Origin: Paulinella micropora
Lineage: Eukaryota > Cercozoa > Imbricatea > Euglyphida
Direction of reading: 5' to 3'
Assembly (NCBI GenBank): GCA_009731375.1
Contig: BJOX01000101.1
Coordinates: forward strand, 1 to 64,000
Length of the DNA: 64,000 bases
Every line of letters begins with the position of its first letter. The first letter of the stretch is position 1. This document shows positions 19,679-56,174 of this stretch, piece by piece. A program made the position numbers and the translations under genes. Below the pieces are notes generated by a model. That model saw only the letters and a program-made list of their open reading frames with translations, made no database searches and had not been told where the DNA came from.

Positions 19679-20870
19679 TAATAATAATACTATATCTGAG
19701 GCGTACTGATGCAGCTAATGGCATATCCTCAACGGACATAAGCCTCCAATACCCTAGGTCCTCCACCCCCCCGTGTCAGTCTCTCGCCTGATGATCGGGG
19801 CCACCGATGGAGCTCCTGAGGGCAAGACTGCACTAAGCNNNNNNNNNNNNNNNNNNNNNNNNNNNNNNNNNNNNNNNNNNNNNNNNNNNNNNNNNNNNNN
19901 NNNNNNNNNNNNNNNNNNNNNNNNNNNNNNNNNNNNNNNNNNNNNNNNNNNNNNNNNNNNNNNNNNNNNNNNNNNNNNNNNNNNNNNNNNNNNNNNNNNN
20001 NNNNNNNNNNNNNNNNNNNNNNNNNNNNNNNNNNNNNNNNNNNNNNNNNNNNNNNNNNNNNNNNNNNNNNNNNNNNNNNNNNNNNNNNNNNNNNNNNNNN
20101 NNNNNNNNNNNNNNNNNNNNNNNNNNNNNNNNNNNNNNNNNNNNNNNNNNNNNNNNNNNNNNNNNNNNNNNNNNNNNNNNNNNNNNNNNNNNNNNNNNNN
20201 NNNNNNNNNNNNNNNNNNNNNNNNNNNNNNNNNNNNNNNNNNNNNNNNNNNNNNNNNNNNNNNNNNNNNNNNNNNNNNNNNNNNNNNNNNNNNNNNNNNN
20301 NNNNNNNNNNNNNNNNNNNNNNNNNNNNNNNNNNNNNNNNNNNNNNNNNNNNNNNNNNNNNNNNNNNNNNNNNNNNNNNNNNNNNNNNNNNNNNNNNNNN
20401 NNNNNNNNNNNNNNNNNNNNNNNNNNNNNNNNNNNNNNNNNNNNNNNNNNNNNNNNNNNNNNNNNNNNNNNNNNNNNNNNNNNNNNNNNNNNNNNNNNNN
20501 NNNNNNNNNNNNNNNNNNNNNNNNNNNNNNNNNNNNNNNNNNNNNNNNNNNNNNNNNNNNNNNNNNNNNNNNNNNNNNNNNNNNNNNNNNNNNNNNNNNN
20601 NNNNNNNNNNNNNNNNNNNNNNNNNNNNNNNNNNNNNNNNNNNNNNNNNNNNNNNNNNNNNNNNNNNNNNNNNNNNNNNNNNNNNNNNNNNNNNNNNNNN
20701 NNNNNNNNNNNNNNNNNNNNNNNNNNNAGACGGGCCGGTATGTTCAATGAAAATACTGGTCCAGAAATAGACCGGTATGTTCAATGAAAATACTGGTGGC
20801 ACCGACGGGAATCGAACTGGCGACAGGGCCCAGATGGTAGAACTTGACCACTGGGCTATCACGGTGTCCA
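19346..20870 (-). mobile_element. tRNA-derived SINE, second copy, interrupted
   Basis: The head and upper body (20728-20870) and the tail half (19346-19443) match the SINE at 7903-8170. Between them lie two gaps (19444-19550 and 19839-20727), an (ATG)n/(ATA)n array and a block (19690-19838: ACTATATCTGAGGCGTACTG...) that may be another retroposon with an (AAT)n tail. Either the SINE was split by that insertion or two partial copies sit side by side. A TAA array adjoins the head, as in the first copy. Confidence 0.65.
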
Positions 20871-20984
20871 TAATAATAATAATAATAATAACAATAATAA
20901 TAATAATGATAATGATAATAATATATCGTACATATGGTTCCGATATGTGTATATGGTCAGAGAGTTAAGGAAGAAGATTTAAAT

Positions 20985-21215
20985 TAGAATGAAATGTTAA
21001 CTGTGCCCTTCAGTTAATATTTCAATAATTTGGTTTAAGAAAGAAAGAGGGAAAGATCCAAAGGGATGAAACGTTAACTGTGCCCTTCAGTTAATATTTC
21101 ATTAATTTGGTTGAGAAAAGAAAGGAGAAGTAAAAGATGTTGTAAATGATGTTCCAAACTAGAATGTAATGTTAACTGTGCCCTTCAGTTAATATTTCAT
21201 TAGTTTGGTTTCGGA
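20985..21215. repeat. Three direct copies of a hairpin unit
   Basis: The unit GTTAACTG TGCCCTT CAGTTAAT (arms plus 7-nt loop, with flanking GAAAT/ATTTC) occurs at about 20996, 21070 and 21171, spaced roughly 75 and 100 bp. It lies just 3' of the LINE relic on the minus strand, so it could be its 3' untranslated region. Confidence 0.7.
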
Positions 21216-21230
21216 AAAAAAAAAAAAAAA

Positions 21231-21261
<31 letters not shown>

Positions 21262-21282
21262 GAGAGAAGGGGGGGAAAGAAA

Positions 21283-21314
<32 letters not shown>

Positions 21315-21324
<10 letters not shown>

Positions 21325-22534
21325 CAAGCTAAGATTCATTCTGCTGTTCGCAGAGTAGTAGTCCAGGAGTGCGCATTTGAACTCTGCCTTTTCCTTGATT
21401 CTTTGGAGCGCTTCCGGTAGCTTGCTAAACACAGTCTCAGCAATGCTGCTATAATAAGCTATTCGAGTCACGGTATAGCAGTTGTTTTTTTGAGCGTCTT
21501 GTGTTGTGACTATGTACGGCAGTGATTGGTTTGAAGTTTGTATAGTGGAGGGGGAGGAATGTTGTGAAAGTAGGATAGATGTGTGAATGTGTCTCCACAC
21601 ATACACGATATTTATATATATTAGGTATAGTTAGAAGTCTAAGTTTAGCAAATAAGGGTGCGGTAGGTGCTCTCGGTGATGCTAGGCTTATGAGGCGTAT
21701 TATCTTTTTTTGCATGGTGATGAAAGGTTAGATGATGGTGTTTGGGGTGTCAGATCCCCGATCCCCAGACAGATATATTATATGTTAGGAGGGAGTAGAC
21801 GTGGCTATTGTATAGTTGGACAAGAATATGAGTGGATAGTAGCTAGTTAACATGTCGAAACATTTGTACAAATGGTTGTAGGCGGACGGCAATTGTTTGG
21901 ACATGTTTTCTGAAAGATAAGTTGCTTTGGACAGTTGTACCTAGTAGTTTGACCTGTTTCTCATGTTCGAGTTTTATCTCGCCGATGTGTTTGATGTGGC
22001 TGAGGATTGTTGGGTGCAGATGGTGGTATTGGAATGTGGGCGGAAAGCATATTGAGTGCGTGAAAGGATGTCATATCGGTTCAGGTGGTCCATGAGTTAT
22101 CGGTTGATGATTCAAAAACTTTCGCGATAATGGGCAGAAGGGATATAGGTATAGTTCTCTGGCAGTGTTCTATCTTTAGCTTTATAAATTTCTATTACTT
22201 TTGTTCTTTTTAGCACGTCAGGGTACTCATTTCTTTCTACTGATTTATTGAAAAGTTTGCTTAGGATCGGTGCAATATATGTGCTTAAATCTTGTATTAC
22301 TGCAGGTTTTATTTTGTTTATGTCTTCGGATCTATTTCTGTCAATATCCTTAAGTGTTTTAGTTACTTCCTGTGTAGTTATATAATTTAGTCTGAAGATG
22401 CGGTGTTGTGTTTGTTTATGCTCTTTTTGTTCTTTTTCTTCTTGGGGGATTGAGCGCTTACCTTGGCTCCTACATACGTGTAGTGCCTGTTGAGGACGTT
22501 CGCGATGTTTTCGCATCTGTGTACACCTGTCCAT
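21315..22534 (-). pseudogene. Second-family LINE relic (RT amino part and C-terminus)
   Basis: The minus strand at 22534-22112 encodes an RT amino-terminal region (IAPILSKLFNKSV, VIEIYKAKDRTLPENY). After decayed sequence, 21820-21315 gives the C-terminal region (YNISVWG-like remnant, QKKIIRLISLASPRAPTAP, LRLLTIPNIYKYRV). These are hallmarks of Jockey/CR1-type non-LTR polymerases that normally use an apurinic-type endonuclease. The catalytic core between them is missing. Stops and frameshifts make it a relic. Confidence 0.72.
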
Positions 22535-22635
22535 CTACGCAGAGTCTTGTAGGTGATGTTTTAGTAGCTTGCATTTGAGGGATAAGCATTCTTAAAGCAT
22601 TCATTCTCTTCTTTGAATCGTGCTTTAGGTCCTCC

Positions 22636-22639
22636 ATTA

Positions 22640-22670
<31 letters not shown>

Positions 22671-23860
22671 CTTCTTCTTCTTCTTCTTCTTCTTCTTCTT
22701 CTTCTTCTTCTTCTTCTTCTTCTTCTTCTTCTTCTTCTTCTTCTTCTTCTTTGCCTTTGCCTTTGCCTTTGGTTAAATGAAGAAGTTACTTTTACAAGTG
22801 ACCTCTGGTCATCCATACAAATCGTTAGCCCCAAGGCCATTGATTTAACTAACACGGCGACCCTTATATTAATAATATTATCTTCTTCTTCTTCTTCTTC
22901 TTCTTCTTCTTCTTCTTCTTCTTCTTCTTCTTCTTCTTCTTCTTCTTCTCCTTCTCCTTCTCCTTCTTCTTCTTCTTCTTCTTCTTCTTCTTCTTCTTCT
23001 TCTTCTCTTCTTCTTCTTCTTCTTCTTCTTCTTCTTCTTCTTCTTCTTCTTCTTCTTTTCCTTCTTCTTCTTCTTCTTCTTCTTCTTCTCCTTCTCCTCC
23101 TCCTCCTCCTCCTCCTCCTCCTCCTTCTTCTTCTTCTTCTTCTTCTTCTTCTTCTTCTTCTTCTTCTTCTTCTTCTTCTTCTTCTTCTTCTTCTTCTTCT
23201 TCTTCTTCTTCTTCTTCTTCTTTTTCTTCTTCTTNNNNNNNNNNNNNNNNNNNNNNNNNNNNNNNNNNNNNNNNNNNNNNNNNNNNNNNNNNNNNNNNNN
23301 NNNNNNNNNNNNNNNNNNNNNNNNNNNNNNNNNNNNNNNNNNNNNNNNNNNNNNNNNNNNNNNNNNNNNNNNNNNNNNNNNNNNNNNNNNNNNNNNNNNN
23401 NNNNNNNNNNNNNNNNNNNNNNNNNNNNNNNNNNNNNNNNNNNNNNNNNNNNNNNNNNNNNNNNNNNNNNNNNNNNNNNNNNNNNNNNNNNNNNNNNNNN
23501 NNNNNNNNNNNNNNNNNNNNNNNNNNNNNNNNNNNNNNNNNNNNNNNNNNNNNNNNNNNNNNNNNNNNNNNNNNNNNNNNNNNNNNNNNNNNNNNNNNNN
23601 NNNNNNNNNNNNNNNNNNNNNNNNNNNNNNNNNNNNNNNNNNNNNNNNNNNNNNNNNNNNNNNNNNNNNNNNNNNNNNNNNNNNCTCCTTCTTCTCCTTC
23701 TCCTTCTCCTCCTTCTTCTCCTTCTCCTTCTTCTTCTCCTTCTCCTTCTCCTTCTTCTCCTTCTTCTCCTTCTTCTCCTTCTTCTCCTTCTTCTTCTTCT
23801 TCTTCTTCTTCTTCTTCTTCTTCTTCTTCTTCTTCTTCTTCTTCTTCTTCTTCTTCTATT
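22636..23860. repeat. (TTC)n/(CTC)n megatract with retroposon-like unit and gap
   Basis: TTC repeats broken by the conserved block at about 22752-22870 (copy 2 of the unit at 19186-19280). A gap of N occupies 23235-23684. The tract mixes TTC, TCC and CTT units. No gene. Confidence 0.9.
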
Positions 23861-24128
23861 CTCGGATTTTTATTATTTAGAGAGATAACTCATGGAGTAA
23901 CTGCTAACAGCTATTGCTTGCCTAAAGCAAATCGCTGGCTGAGGCAGTGACCAGTGTCTGGTGTTGTAGTTATATATATAAATATTTTTCGAGTCCGGCG
24001 TTACGAGCCTGATTAATTAATAAGCTTTGCTTAAGTCCTTTTTTGAATTGGCTTAGTTTTGAAAAATATGGTCGGGTATTTGTTGAAGATATTAGCATTA
24101 GTTTGCGTGAAGTGCGGGTCGTTTCTGT

Positions 24129-24960
24129 CTATATATAGTTTTCTTTTCTTGGAGTACCGAGTGTGGTGGTTCTGCGGGTGTTAGTACTAGTGCATTTATT
24201 ATCATGCATTTGTTGGTGCTTTATTTTTGTTGAGTGTATGTATGGGTGCGTTTCGATGCATACCCTGTATATGTATAGGTTATAAATGTCTAGGAGTTTT
24301 AGTTTATGTAGTAGAGGGACAGTATGTGAGCGCGGGGCTGCTTGCAGTAATAAGCGTATGATAACGCTTATGGATATTGACGAGTGGATGTATGTATTTT
24401 TTGTTTTTATCATGTGTGCCCCATATACTTATATTATATATGAGGTGTGGGTAGACATGGAAGTAATATAGTTGTTGCAGGGTATGGGTAGGCAGGAGCT
24501 TATTAGCATAGGCTAAGATTTGAACCATAGGATAGACTTTGGTAATAACGTTATGGACTTGGTGGTGTTTAAGGTTACGGTGTAGGACTATGCCAAGAAG
24601 CTTCGCTTGTTGGCATTGCTCTATCACCTGACTATTTATCGCAAGATGGATGTTAAAGGGATGTTTATGGAAAATCGTATATTGGGTCTTAGTTGGGTTA
24701 GGGACAAGGTTATTGGTATGGAGGTAGTTGATAAGGCGCTCTATAGTGTTTTGCGCGTTCGTTTGCACTGCTGCGCTAGTTTTGGCTGTGACCAACAGCG
24801 TATGTATAGACTGTTCCATTGGTGATGTGTCGGGTGATATCATTGATGTATAGAAGGAAGAGGGTAGTTGATAGTGTACTGCCCTGTGGAATTCCATGCG
24901 TTATCGTTCGCGGTTGCGAGTGGGCATATTGGGTGTGGACTTGTTGAGTCCTATTCTTTT
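24129..24960 (-). pseudogene. Second-family LINE relic (RT C-terminal half)
   Basis: The minus strand holds GIPQGSTLSTTLFLLYINDI near 24930-24840, the RT domain preceding the catalytic box. A YAVG stands where (F/Y)ADD should be, so the polymerase is dead. Then follow NYLHTNNLVPNPTKTQY, KLLGIVLHRNLKHHQ and LLQAAPRSHTVPLLHKLKL. The end matches the relic at 21315-22534 (ETH(S/P)(H/Y)I block), so both belong to one family. Several frame changes split it. Confidence 0.75.
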
Positions 24961-24985
24961 TCTTCTTCTTCTTCTTCTTCTTTCT

Positions 24986-25025
<40 letters not shown>

Positions 25026-25366
25026 TATTTCTTCTTCTTCTTCTTCTTCTTCTTCTTCTTCTTCTTCTTCTTCTTCTTCTTCTTCTTCTTCTGCTTCTGC
25101 TTCTGCTCTTCTTCTTCTTCTTCTTCTTCTTCTTCTTCTTCTTCTTCTTCTTCTTCTTCTTCTTCTTCTTCTTCTTCTGCCTTTGCCTTTGATTTGATTA
25201 TTTTATTTGTACCGATGTTTACAGGATTAATTAATGCACTATTAGAAGGTTCTGCATATGTATATAAGAATATCTGCATACCGGTAGTAGTACCAATCAT
25301 CCATACAAATCGTAACCCAGAAGGCGCAAACCAACTAGATGGTGACCCCTCAGGGGTGTTCACGAC
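24958..25366. repeat. (TTC)n/(TTTC)n array plus retroposon-like unit, copy 3 of 3
   Basis: A TTC and TTTC tract is followed by GCCTTTGCCTTTGATTT, then sequence diverging from the other two copies until CATCCATACAAATCGTAACC and GGTGACCC. An N gap (25367-25464) and a pure poly-A run (25465-25541) follow. Confidence 0.65.
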
Positions 25367-25464
25367 NNNNNNNNNNNNNNNNNNNNNNNNNNNNNNNNNN
25401 NNNNNNNNNNNNNNNNNNNNNNNNNNNNNNNNNNNNNNNNNNNNNNNNNNNNNNNNNNNNNNNN

Positions 25465-25542
<78 letters not shown>

Positions 25543-25543
<1 letters not shown>

Positions 25544-26255
25544 GAATGCATAATGTCACCAAACAAACATAAGGTGGAAAACTAACAAGATACAGTGCAT
25601 CTTTCAATCACACAAGCAGTACAAAAAAAACAACAAAAAAAAAGAAAAAAAAAAAAAAAGTGAATGCATAATGTCACCAAACATAAGGTGGAAAACTAAC
25701 AAGATACAGTGCATCTTTCAATCACACAAGCAGTATAAAGACGCCTCCTGGTCCTTTTGAGGTGAAGCCTAACTCCAATTTCTCAAAGTCCCAAAGTTGG
25801 GTCATACTCACGCAAACCATGTGCCTTCTCCATCATTTGACAGCACTATCGAATGTAACCACATCGAAACTTGCGGTCGGTTTGGATGAACGGTTTGGAT
25901 GAACTCGAGTAATAACTCCCATGACACATGAATGTTGGAAAAAAGAATTTCTACAGAAATTAGGCAAACCTGTTTTGCCTACTTTCTATGAAATTCTTTT
26001 TTCCGACATCATGTGTCATGGGGTTGTTACTCGAGTTCATCCAAACCGACCGCAAGTTTCGATGTGGTACCATTCGATAGGGCTGTCAAATGATGGAGAA
26101 AGCACGCGTGAATATGACCCAACTTTGGGACTTTGAGAAATTGGATTAGGTTTAACCTACAAAAGGACCAGGAGGCGTCTTTCATGGCTTATGTGTTTGA
26201 AAGATGCACTTTATCTTGTTGGTTTTCTACTTTATGTTTTTGGTGATACTGTTTT
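25543..26255. mobile_element. Foldback element (large near-perfect palindrome)
   Basis: Arms of about 290 bp, 25660-25960 and 25975-26255, are reverse complements with few differences, meeting at a small hairpin (AGGCAAACCTGTTTTGCCT). The arms share GACGCCTCCTGGTCCTTTTG, CAATTTCTCAAAGTCCCAAA and CATCGAAACTTGCGGTCGGT blocks. A direct copy of the left end (GTGAATGCATAATGTCACC...) precedes it at 25543-25620, separated by A-rich sequence. It has no coding capacity. Foldback transposon or MITE are the natural readings. Confidence 0.85.
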
Positions 26256-28425
26256 TTTTTTGCATTCTGAGAAGGTCGAGTTTTACGTTAAGTTAAGCTT
26301 AATTTTACGCAAGCACTGTTTTAATAGAATACTTGCCACTCGTACAGCTAAGTGGGAAGCAGAAGAGATAAAATGGAAGAGGTATCAAGAGAAATATTAA
26401 TCTTAAGAGAATCACCAGGAATTCCTAATCAAATCATCAGAGCCGCTAAGAAAAACTTGAAGCGAAGCCCGTGACAATGTGGAACGTGACTTGAGACTGT
26501 TAGGTGGGTCTATCCTCACGCGGCGACTCTGAACAGAACGTATCACGCACTGACTTGAACAGTTATATACTCATAAAATTAAAAAATAATTGCCATTACT
26601 AGGGCCGAGTCGGATGAGTAAGTTAGCTAAGGAAGCGTGAGAACGAGACAAAGTCTGACACTATGATCTGCGGCCGCGGCGCCGATCATCTTTAGGGTAG
26701 GTAGGTAGGTAGGTAGGTAGGTAGGTAGGTAGGTAGGTAGGTAGGTAGGTAGGTCTGCGCCAATCATCTTTCTTTCATCTCGGAGACTCTCCAGTGTTTC
26801 CTTTTCTAATTCAGTACCCTGATTTGGTCCGAGGCCGCGGCCGGCTTTAATAATTCATGACGGTGACGGTATATTTGAAGTTGACTCATGATTCGTCAAA
26901 CTTGAAGTTCCGATGTCGGGAGTAAAAAAAACATCATTCGAAGCCAGAATAATTCAAGCTAAGTACTGCTTTGTCTGAGAGCTGGCAACAACCTCGGACT
27001 CAGCTGAGAGAAGACCTCAGAGTCAGAGAAACTTGATCATGTTCACCGTCCTTGAATCATCATATTAATAAGTTCAAGAGTCCTGAGGCTGTCAATTAGG
27101 CGGCATTTCTTTCAAAGTTGACATTGGCCCTCAGCCGCCTCAGTTGAACTGAGGCTTGTGGCGAATTAATATATACCCTCACTTCACGAATCAAGTTATT
27201 CAGAAAAGATGGTGCCAAATCATCGACTCTGTCATCCGGCCGGTCAGTATTATTATCAATAATCATAGTAGCCGCGTGACTGCCAGGGTCCGTGGCCGCA
27301 GTGTGGCAGTCACACTTCAGTCACGGTTGACTCTTTGAATCAGCATATGAGTCGAGGCCGCTCAGCTCTATGAATGGAAATTATTCTATTACTATGATTA
27401 ATAATATTCATGATTCTTAATAATATATTTTGTTCAAGTTTATTGAAAAGTTGCTAAGTGCGTACTGACTTGAAACTGAGTTTCAGAACGATGAAGTTCA
27501 GTTGCTTTTCGTAGAGTTCAGGCTGACTCGTGACTTGAACTTGTGACTTGAAACTTGGCAGGGACTCCCGAAGCAATATGATCACATATCATATGGCAGT
27601 AGCATTGTGGCCGGGCGGCAAGTTCAACAACCACTCGCCTCCGGAGGGAAAGCAGAAGAGATAAAATGACTTGATTCAATGAATGAAAGAGGTATCAAGA
27701 GATATTAATACAAACTTGATTTCAAAAAAACGGTTAAGAGAAAAATAAACTTCAGCTTCAGCAGTCCGTGGCACAGTTTCACTTGAAGTAAGGCCCGGTC
27801 ACCCCGGGCCAGAGACTAGATGTAGTTTTTTTCCACTGAACCACTTTTAATCATTGAAGAATGCTTGCTTTTCGTGTAGTAGAGCTGAAAAGGAAGCATG
27901 TAAGAAGGTGAACATAAGGAGGCGCCTCAGGCCAGTAAGAACAAGGGAAACAAAGAGAGAACTTGAAATAACAGACTACAGGGTAAAGCAGTTCAGCGTC
28001 ATGCCGAGGACTTCAATTGCTGATCAAAAATAGTTTAGTGGAAAATGATTGATCCCGGCTGCTTGCAAGCTCGTAAAAGTTCTCGTACCGGTAAAGCATA
28101 CTCAAGCCACACTTCCAACTCAACCCAGACTTGCGAGTGGCAAGTATTATGGTAATACTAATATTTTCCTAGTAACAAACTGTTTACGCGGCCAAACAAA
28201 CAAACAAACAAACAAACAAACAACAAACAAACAAAAAAAAAAACACAAAAAAAAACAAAAAACAAAAAAAAAAAAAAAAAAAAAAACCTAGGAAGAAAAA
28301 GAACTTGAAGAAAAAAAACTTTCAAGGTTTATTCATTATACTATTAAGAAAAGTTACAAGGATTGAATTCTACGCCTAAGGACTGGCTAAGCTTGGGGGC
28401 GTAGGTGTGATAGTTTACTGTGTTC
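26256..28425. other. No recognisable gene; decayed intergenic DNA
   Basis: Degenerate AT-rich and GGCCGG-containing sequence resembling 5916-7250. It holds a (GTAG)n array at 26697-26755, one copy of the dispersed TGCTTTTCGTGTAGTAGAGC-type repeat at about 27850-27895, and an A-rich/(AAAC)n block at 28193-28290. It lies 3' of the phosphatase gene, whose stop is at 28426. Confidence 0.5.
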
Positions 28426-47275
<18,850 letters not shown>

Positions 47276-48040
47276 GCAGGGCGACGGACTAGACACAGGA
47301 ATATTAACATGTGCGATGCAGGAAAAATCCAGGGAATATATGGAATTACTTTCTGTGAGCAGTGCACCGGATCGAAGCAATAGAAGGCAAGCGCAGTAGT
47401 AAGGTGCCGATAATTGCTTGTAGTTATGTAGTAACATGGTCTAAAGCGGACAGCAAGAGGGGGCACAGAAGACTGAATTCACTCCTTTTCAAATACGCGC
47501 ACGGTAAAAGCGGTATATTTGGTTGAAGCCCTCTGATTCTTTTTCCACACCCCTGTGAAGCAGGCGTTGGCGCGGGCCGCCCAGCCAATATGGGTGGCAC
47601 TCTCCAACGCAGAAAACGGATACGACTTTTTTCATTGAAGGTGGCGCGAAAACCAATACCCCGGCTGACTTGATGCCACTCGAAGAGGGCTGGCTTTCGG
47701 GGAATGGCTCTTCTTCTTTTCCTCCTTTCTTTCTTTCTTTTCCTCCTTTCTTTCTTTTTTTCTTTCTTTCTTTTTTTCTTTCTTTCTTTCTTTCTTTCTT
47801 TCTGCTTGCTTGCCTGCTCGCTTGCTTGCTTTCTTTCTTTCCTTCTTTCTTTCTTTCTTTCTTTCTTCCTTTCTTTCTTTCTTTCTTGCTTTCTTCTTTT
47901 CTTTCTTTTCTTTCCTTTCTTTCCTTTCTTGCTTTCTTGCTTTCTTTCTTTCTTTCTTTCTTTCTTGTCGTTGTAAAATTTTTCATCTATATATCTATCT
48001 AAAGATATAGATAGATAGATGGATGGATAGATATAGATAG

Positions 48041-48075
<35 letters not shown>

Positions 48076-48083
48076 GATAGATA

Positions 48084-48114
<31 letters not shown>

Positions 48115-48132
48115 AGATATAGATAGATAGAT

Positions 48133-48207
<75 letters not shown>

Positions 48208-48278
48208 CATAGATAGAAAGATAGATAGATACATAGATAGATAGACAGATAGACAGATAGACAGACAGACAGACAGAC

Positions 48279-48341
<63 letters not shown>

Positions 48342-48369
48342 AGTCTGATAGATAGATAGATAGATAGAG

Positions 48370-48408
<39 letters not shown>

Positions 48409-48409
48409 C

Positions 48410-48443
<34 letters not shown>

Positions 48444-48472
48444 TATAGATAGATAGATAGATAGATAGATAT

Positions 48473-48552
<80 letters not shown>

Positions 48553-49116
48553 GTAGATAGATAATTTTACGACGACAAAAAGAAAGAAAAGAGAAAGAAA
48601 GAAAGAAAGAAAGAAAGAACTAAAAGAAAGAAAGAAAGACTAGAAGGAAGAAGGAAGGAAGGAAGGAAAGAAGGAAAAGAAGAGCCATTCAAGCTAGCCC
48701 ATGGTTTTCGCGCCACATTCAATGAAAGTCGTATCCGTTTTTTGGGTTGGAGAGTGCCACCCATATTGGCCGGGCGGCCCGCGCCAACGGCTGTTCACAG
48801 TGTGGAAAAAAAATCAGAGGGCTTCAGCCAAATATACCGCTATTACCGTGCGCATATTTGAAAAAGGAGTGCCTCTTGCTGTCCGCTTTAGAGCATGTGA
48901 CTACACAACTATAAGCAATTATCGGCACCTTACAACGCTTGCCTTCTATTGCTTCGATCTGGTGCATTGCTGACAGAAAGTAATGCCATATATATTTTTA
49001 TTTTTAAGAAGAAATAGGTAGGAAAAGAGCGCTGTTTTTCCTTGTTGTTTCTTCCAAAACGGTTTTCAAACACGCAAATACGCATTTACAGACAAAGCTC
49101 TCAGAACCCGCCGGAC
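47276..49116. promoter_or_regulatory. Divergent intergenic region shared by phosphatase and desaturase genes
   Basis: The phosphatase (minus, ATG at 47273-47275) and the desaturase (plus, ATG at 49117) start back to back 1.84 kb apart. The inverted repeat 47336-48996 occupies nearly all of it, so each start is preceded by one arm. Both promoters probably lie here. I see no TATA box I would trust; the arms share ATTACTTTCTGT, AAGGTGCCGATAATTGCTT and AATATGGGTGGCACTCTCCA. Confidence 0.55.
47336..48996. repeat. Inverted repeat with 320-400-bp arms around TTTC and GATA arrays
   Basis: The left arm (47336-47735) and right arm (48670-48996) are reverse complements with moderate divergence (e.g. 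TGGTTGAAGCCCTCTGATT against the complement of AATCAGAGGGCTTCAGCCA). Both arms end in mirrored (TTTC)n/(GAAA)n; the centre is (GATA)n at 48005-48560. It may be a foldback element or an inverted duplication of a promoter. Confidence 0.85.
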
Positions 49117-54528
<5,412 letters not shown>

Positions 54529-54547
54529 ATCGCACACCAGCGGAGCA

Positions 54548-54621
<74 letters not shown>

Positions 54622-54868
54622 GAGAGGAGAGTAGATAGAACGCAGGGATATATGAAGGAATCAAGTCGAAAAGAGCAAACAAAAGAGGAATGGCGACCAT
54701 TTCAAAAGGAGAATACATAAGCTCTTAACACAGAAGAATAGGAGGAGAGGAGGGGGAGGAGGGTTGCGTCACTCGTGTGGAGCAACAGCGCAACAGCAGC
54801 GACGGCCTCTTTGCGGCATGCAGTAGGGGTTGTTGAGAAGAAGCAGCCGCTGGCCATGCTGGCGACAT
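54529..54868. other. 3' flank of the desaturase; no gene seen
   Basis: (AT)n and (GA)n at 54553-54627, then low-complexity purine-rich sequence. No recognisable frame. Confidence 0.5.
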
Positions 54869-55245
54869 TCAAGTGGCACACCATCCAACTTTTATAGCAT
54901 CGTCCTCCGTCAATCCAAGTGATACGACAGTGCTGAAGCTTTCATTTGAAAGCTCAGGCAAGACCTCTCCGACCATGTGCTCTGCATTTCCGCATCTCAA
55001 ATATTGATCCAAAAATTTGAGTTGCAAGTTGGGCTGTTTTGCCGCTTGAGTGTCAGTATTAGCTGACGACATGCAAGTGGTGAAAGCACCCAAGTTTCAC
55101 TGGACTTTTCTCGATCAGTATGTGAGATATGACAACTCTGAGCACGTCGCTCGAAAACCCTTGTCCGTTGAGCTTTCAAATGGTGGTATTTGCGTATGCA
55201 TATCGCCACGATTGATGAAGGATGAGATCAAAGTTGCATAGGTTC
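54869..55245. repeat. Inverted pair of related ORF fragments
   Basis: The minus strand 55093-54869 encodes ...FLDQYLRCGNAEHM...LPELSNES...LTEDDAIKVGW. The plus strand 55050-55241 encodes ...FLDQYVRYDNSEHV...SVELSNGG...LMKDEIKVA. The two arms meet at a palindromic centre (TGTCAGTATTAGCTGACGACA region, 55051-55071). Protein similarity persists although the DNA has diverged a lot, so each arm may have been coding. Family unknown. Confidence 0.6.
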
Positions 55246-56174
55246 CCACTTGAATCTCCGCAGTGAGTAATAAACAGCGAGAGTCAGCGAGGTTTCTAGC
55301 TACTCCTGGCGCGCTCCTATCCAATGTATCCAACGCAACACCGCCACGTTTCTGCGACTGAGTTAATTTAACGTTTCTGCGACTGAGTTAATTTATAGCT
55401 GACTGCTGCGGGACTAGCTAACTGCTGTCATACTGCAGAGTTCAGACCACTGCGGTGCAATGTTAATTGCTGTGTGAAAGCATATATATATATGACATAT
55501 GCCATGTTCAAATGTCGATCTTCTCATAATCATGCACATACGTTGATCGCTTGTGCCCCATACCACTGTTATATCATTTTTCCACCTCTTAACGATGTTT
55601 AATCATTGAAGAATGCTTGCTTTCGTAGAGCTGAAAAGGATTCTTATTGTATCATGTTGTAACACCCACGGTATACTACATCGTTGTCACAAGTTTTGCT
55701 AATTTAGGAATTCACTCGTGGAAGTGATTCTTATTATCAAATGTCTGATTATAGTTCAGATGAATTCTTATTACATTTCCGGTTTCGAAGAATACTTCCT
55801 GTTATAAATGTATAGTGGGATAAAGATTATGGAGGCAGCTTTGATGCTTGGACCCCACAGGACTCCTATAAATCCCATATATTGTATGTTTAACCGTTTA
55901 CCGGAGTGAAGGTTGTTAGGATTTACGCTGTGGCATCCGACTCCTTACTTATTAACCCCATGCCCCACATTAATAGCATGAGCGTTGACCCGAACATTTT
56001 GTAGCAAATGTAGTCACGTAACAGTTTGTTGTAAGGGGAAATTGCAGGAAATTTAGCTGCTCGGATGTCTACGTGACTTTTCCTGTGACACGGTGACTGT
56101 GAATTTATGCGGGCTAAGTTGGGGGAATCAACTTGCATTAATAACTAATCACAACGATACTCATAGTAACGGCT
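55246..56174. other. No recognisable gene
   Basis: AT-rich sequence with a 25-bp direct repeat twice (ACGTTTCTGCGACTGAGTTA at about 55345 and 55371). It holds one copy of the dispersed repeat GAATGCTTGCTTTCGTAGAG at 55610-55640, which recurs inverted at 61014-61062 and direct at 27850. Confidence 0.5.
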
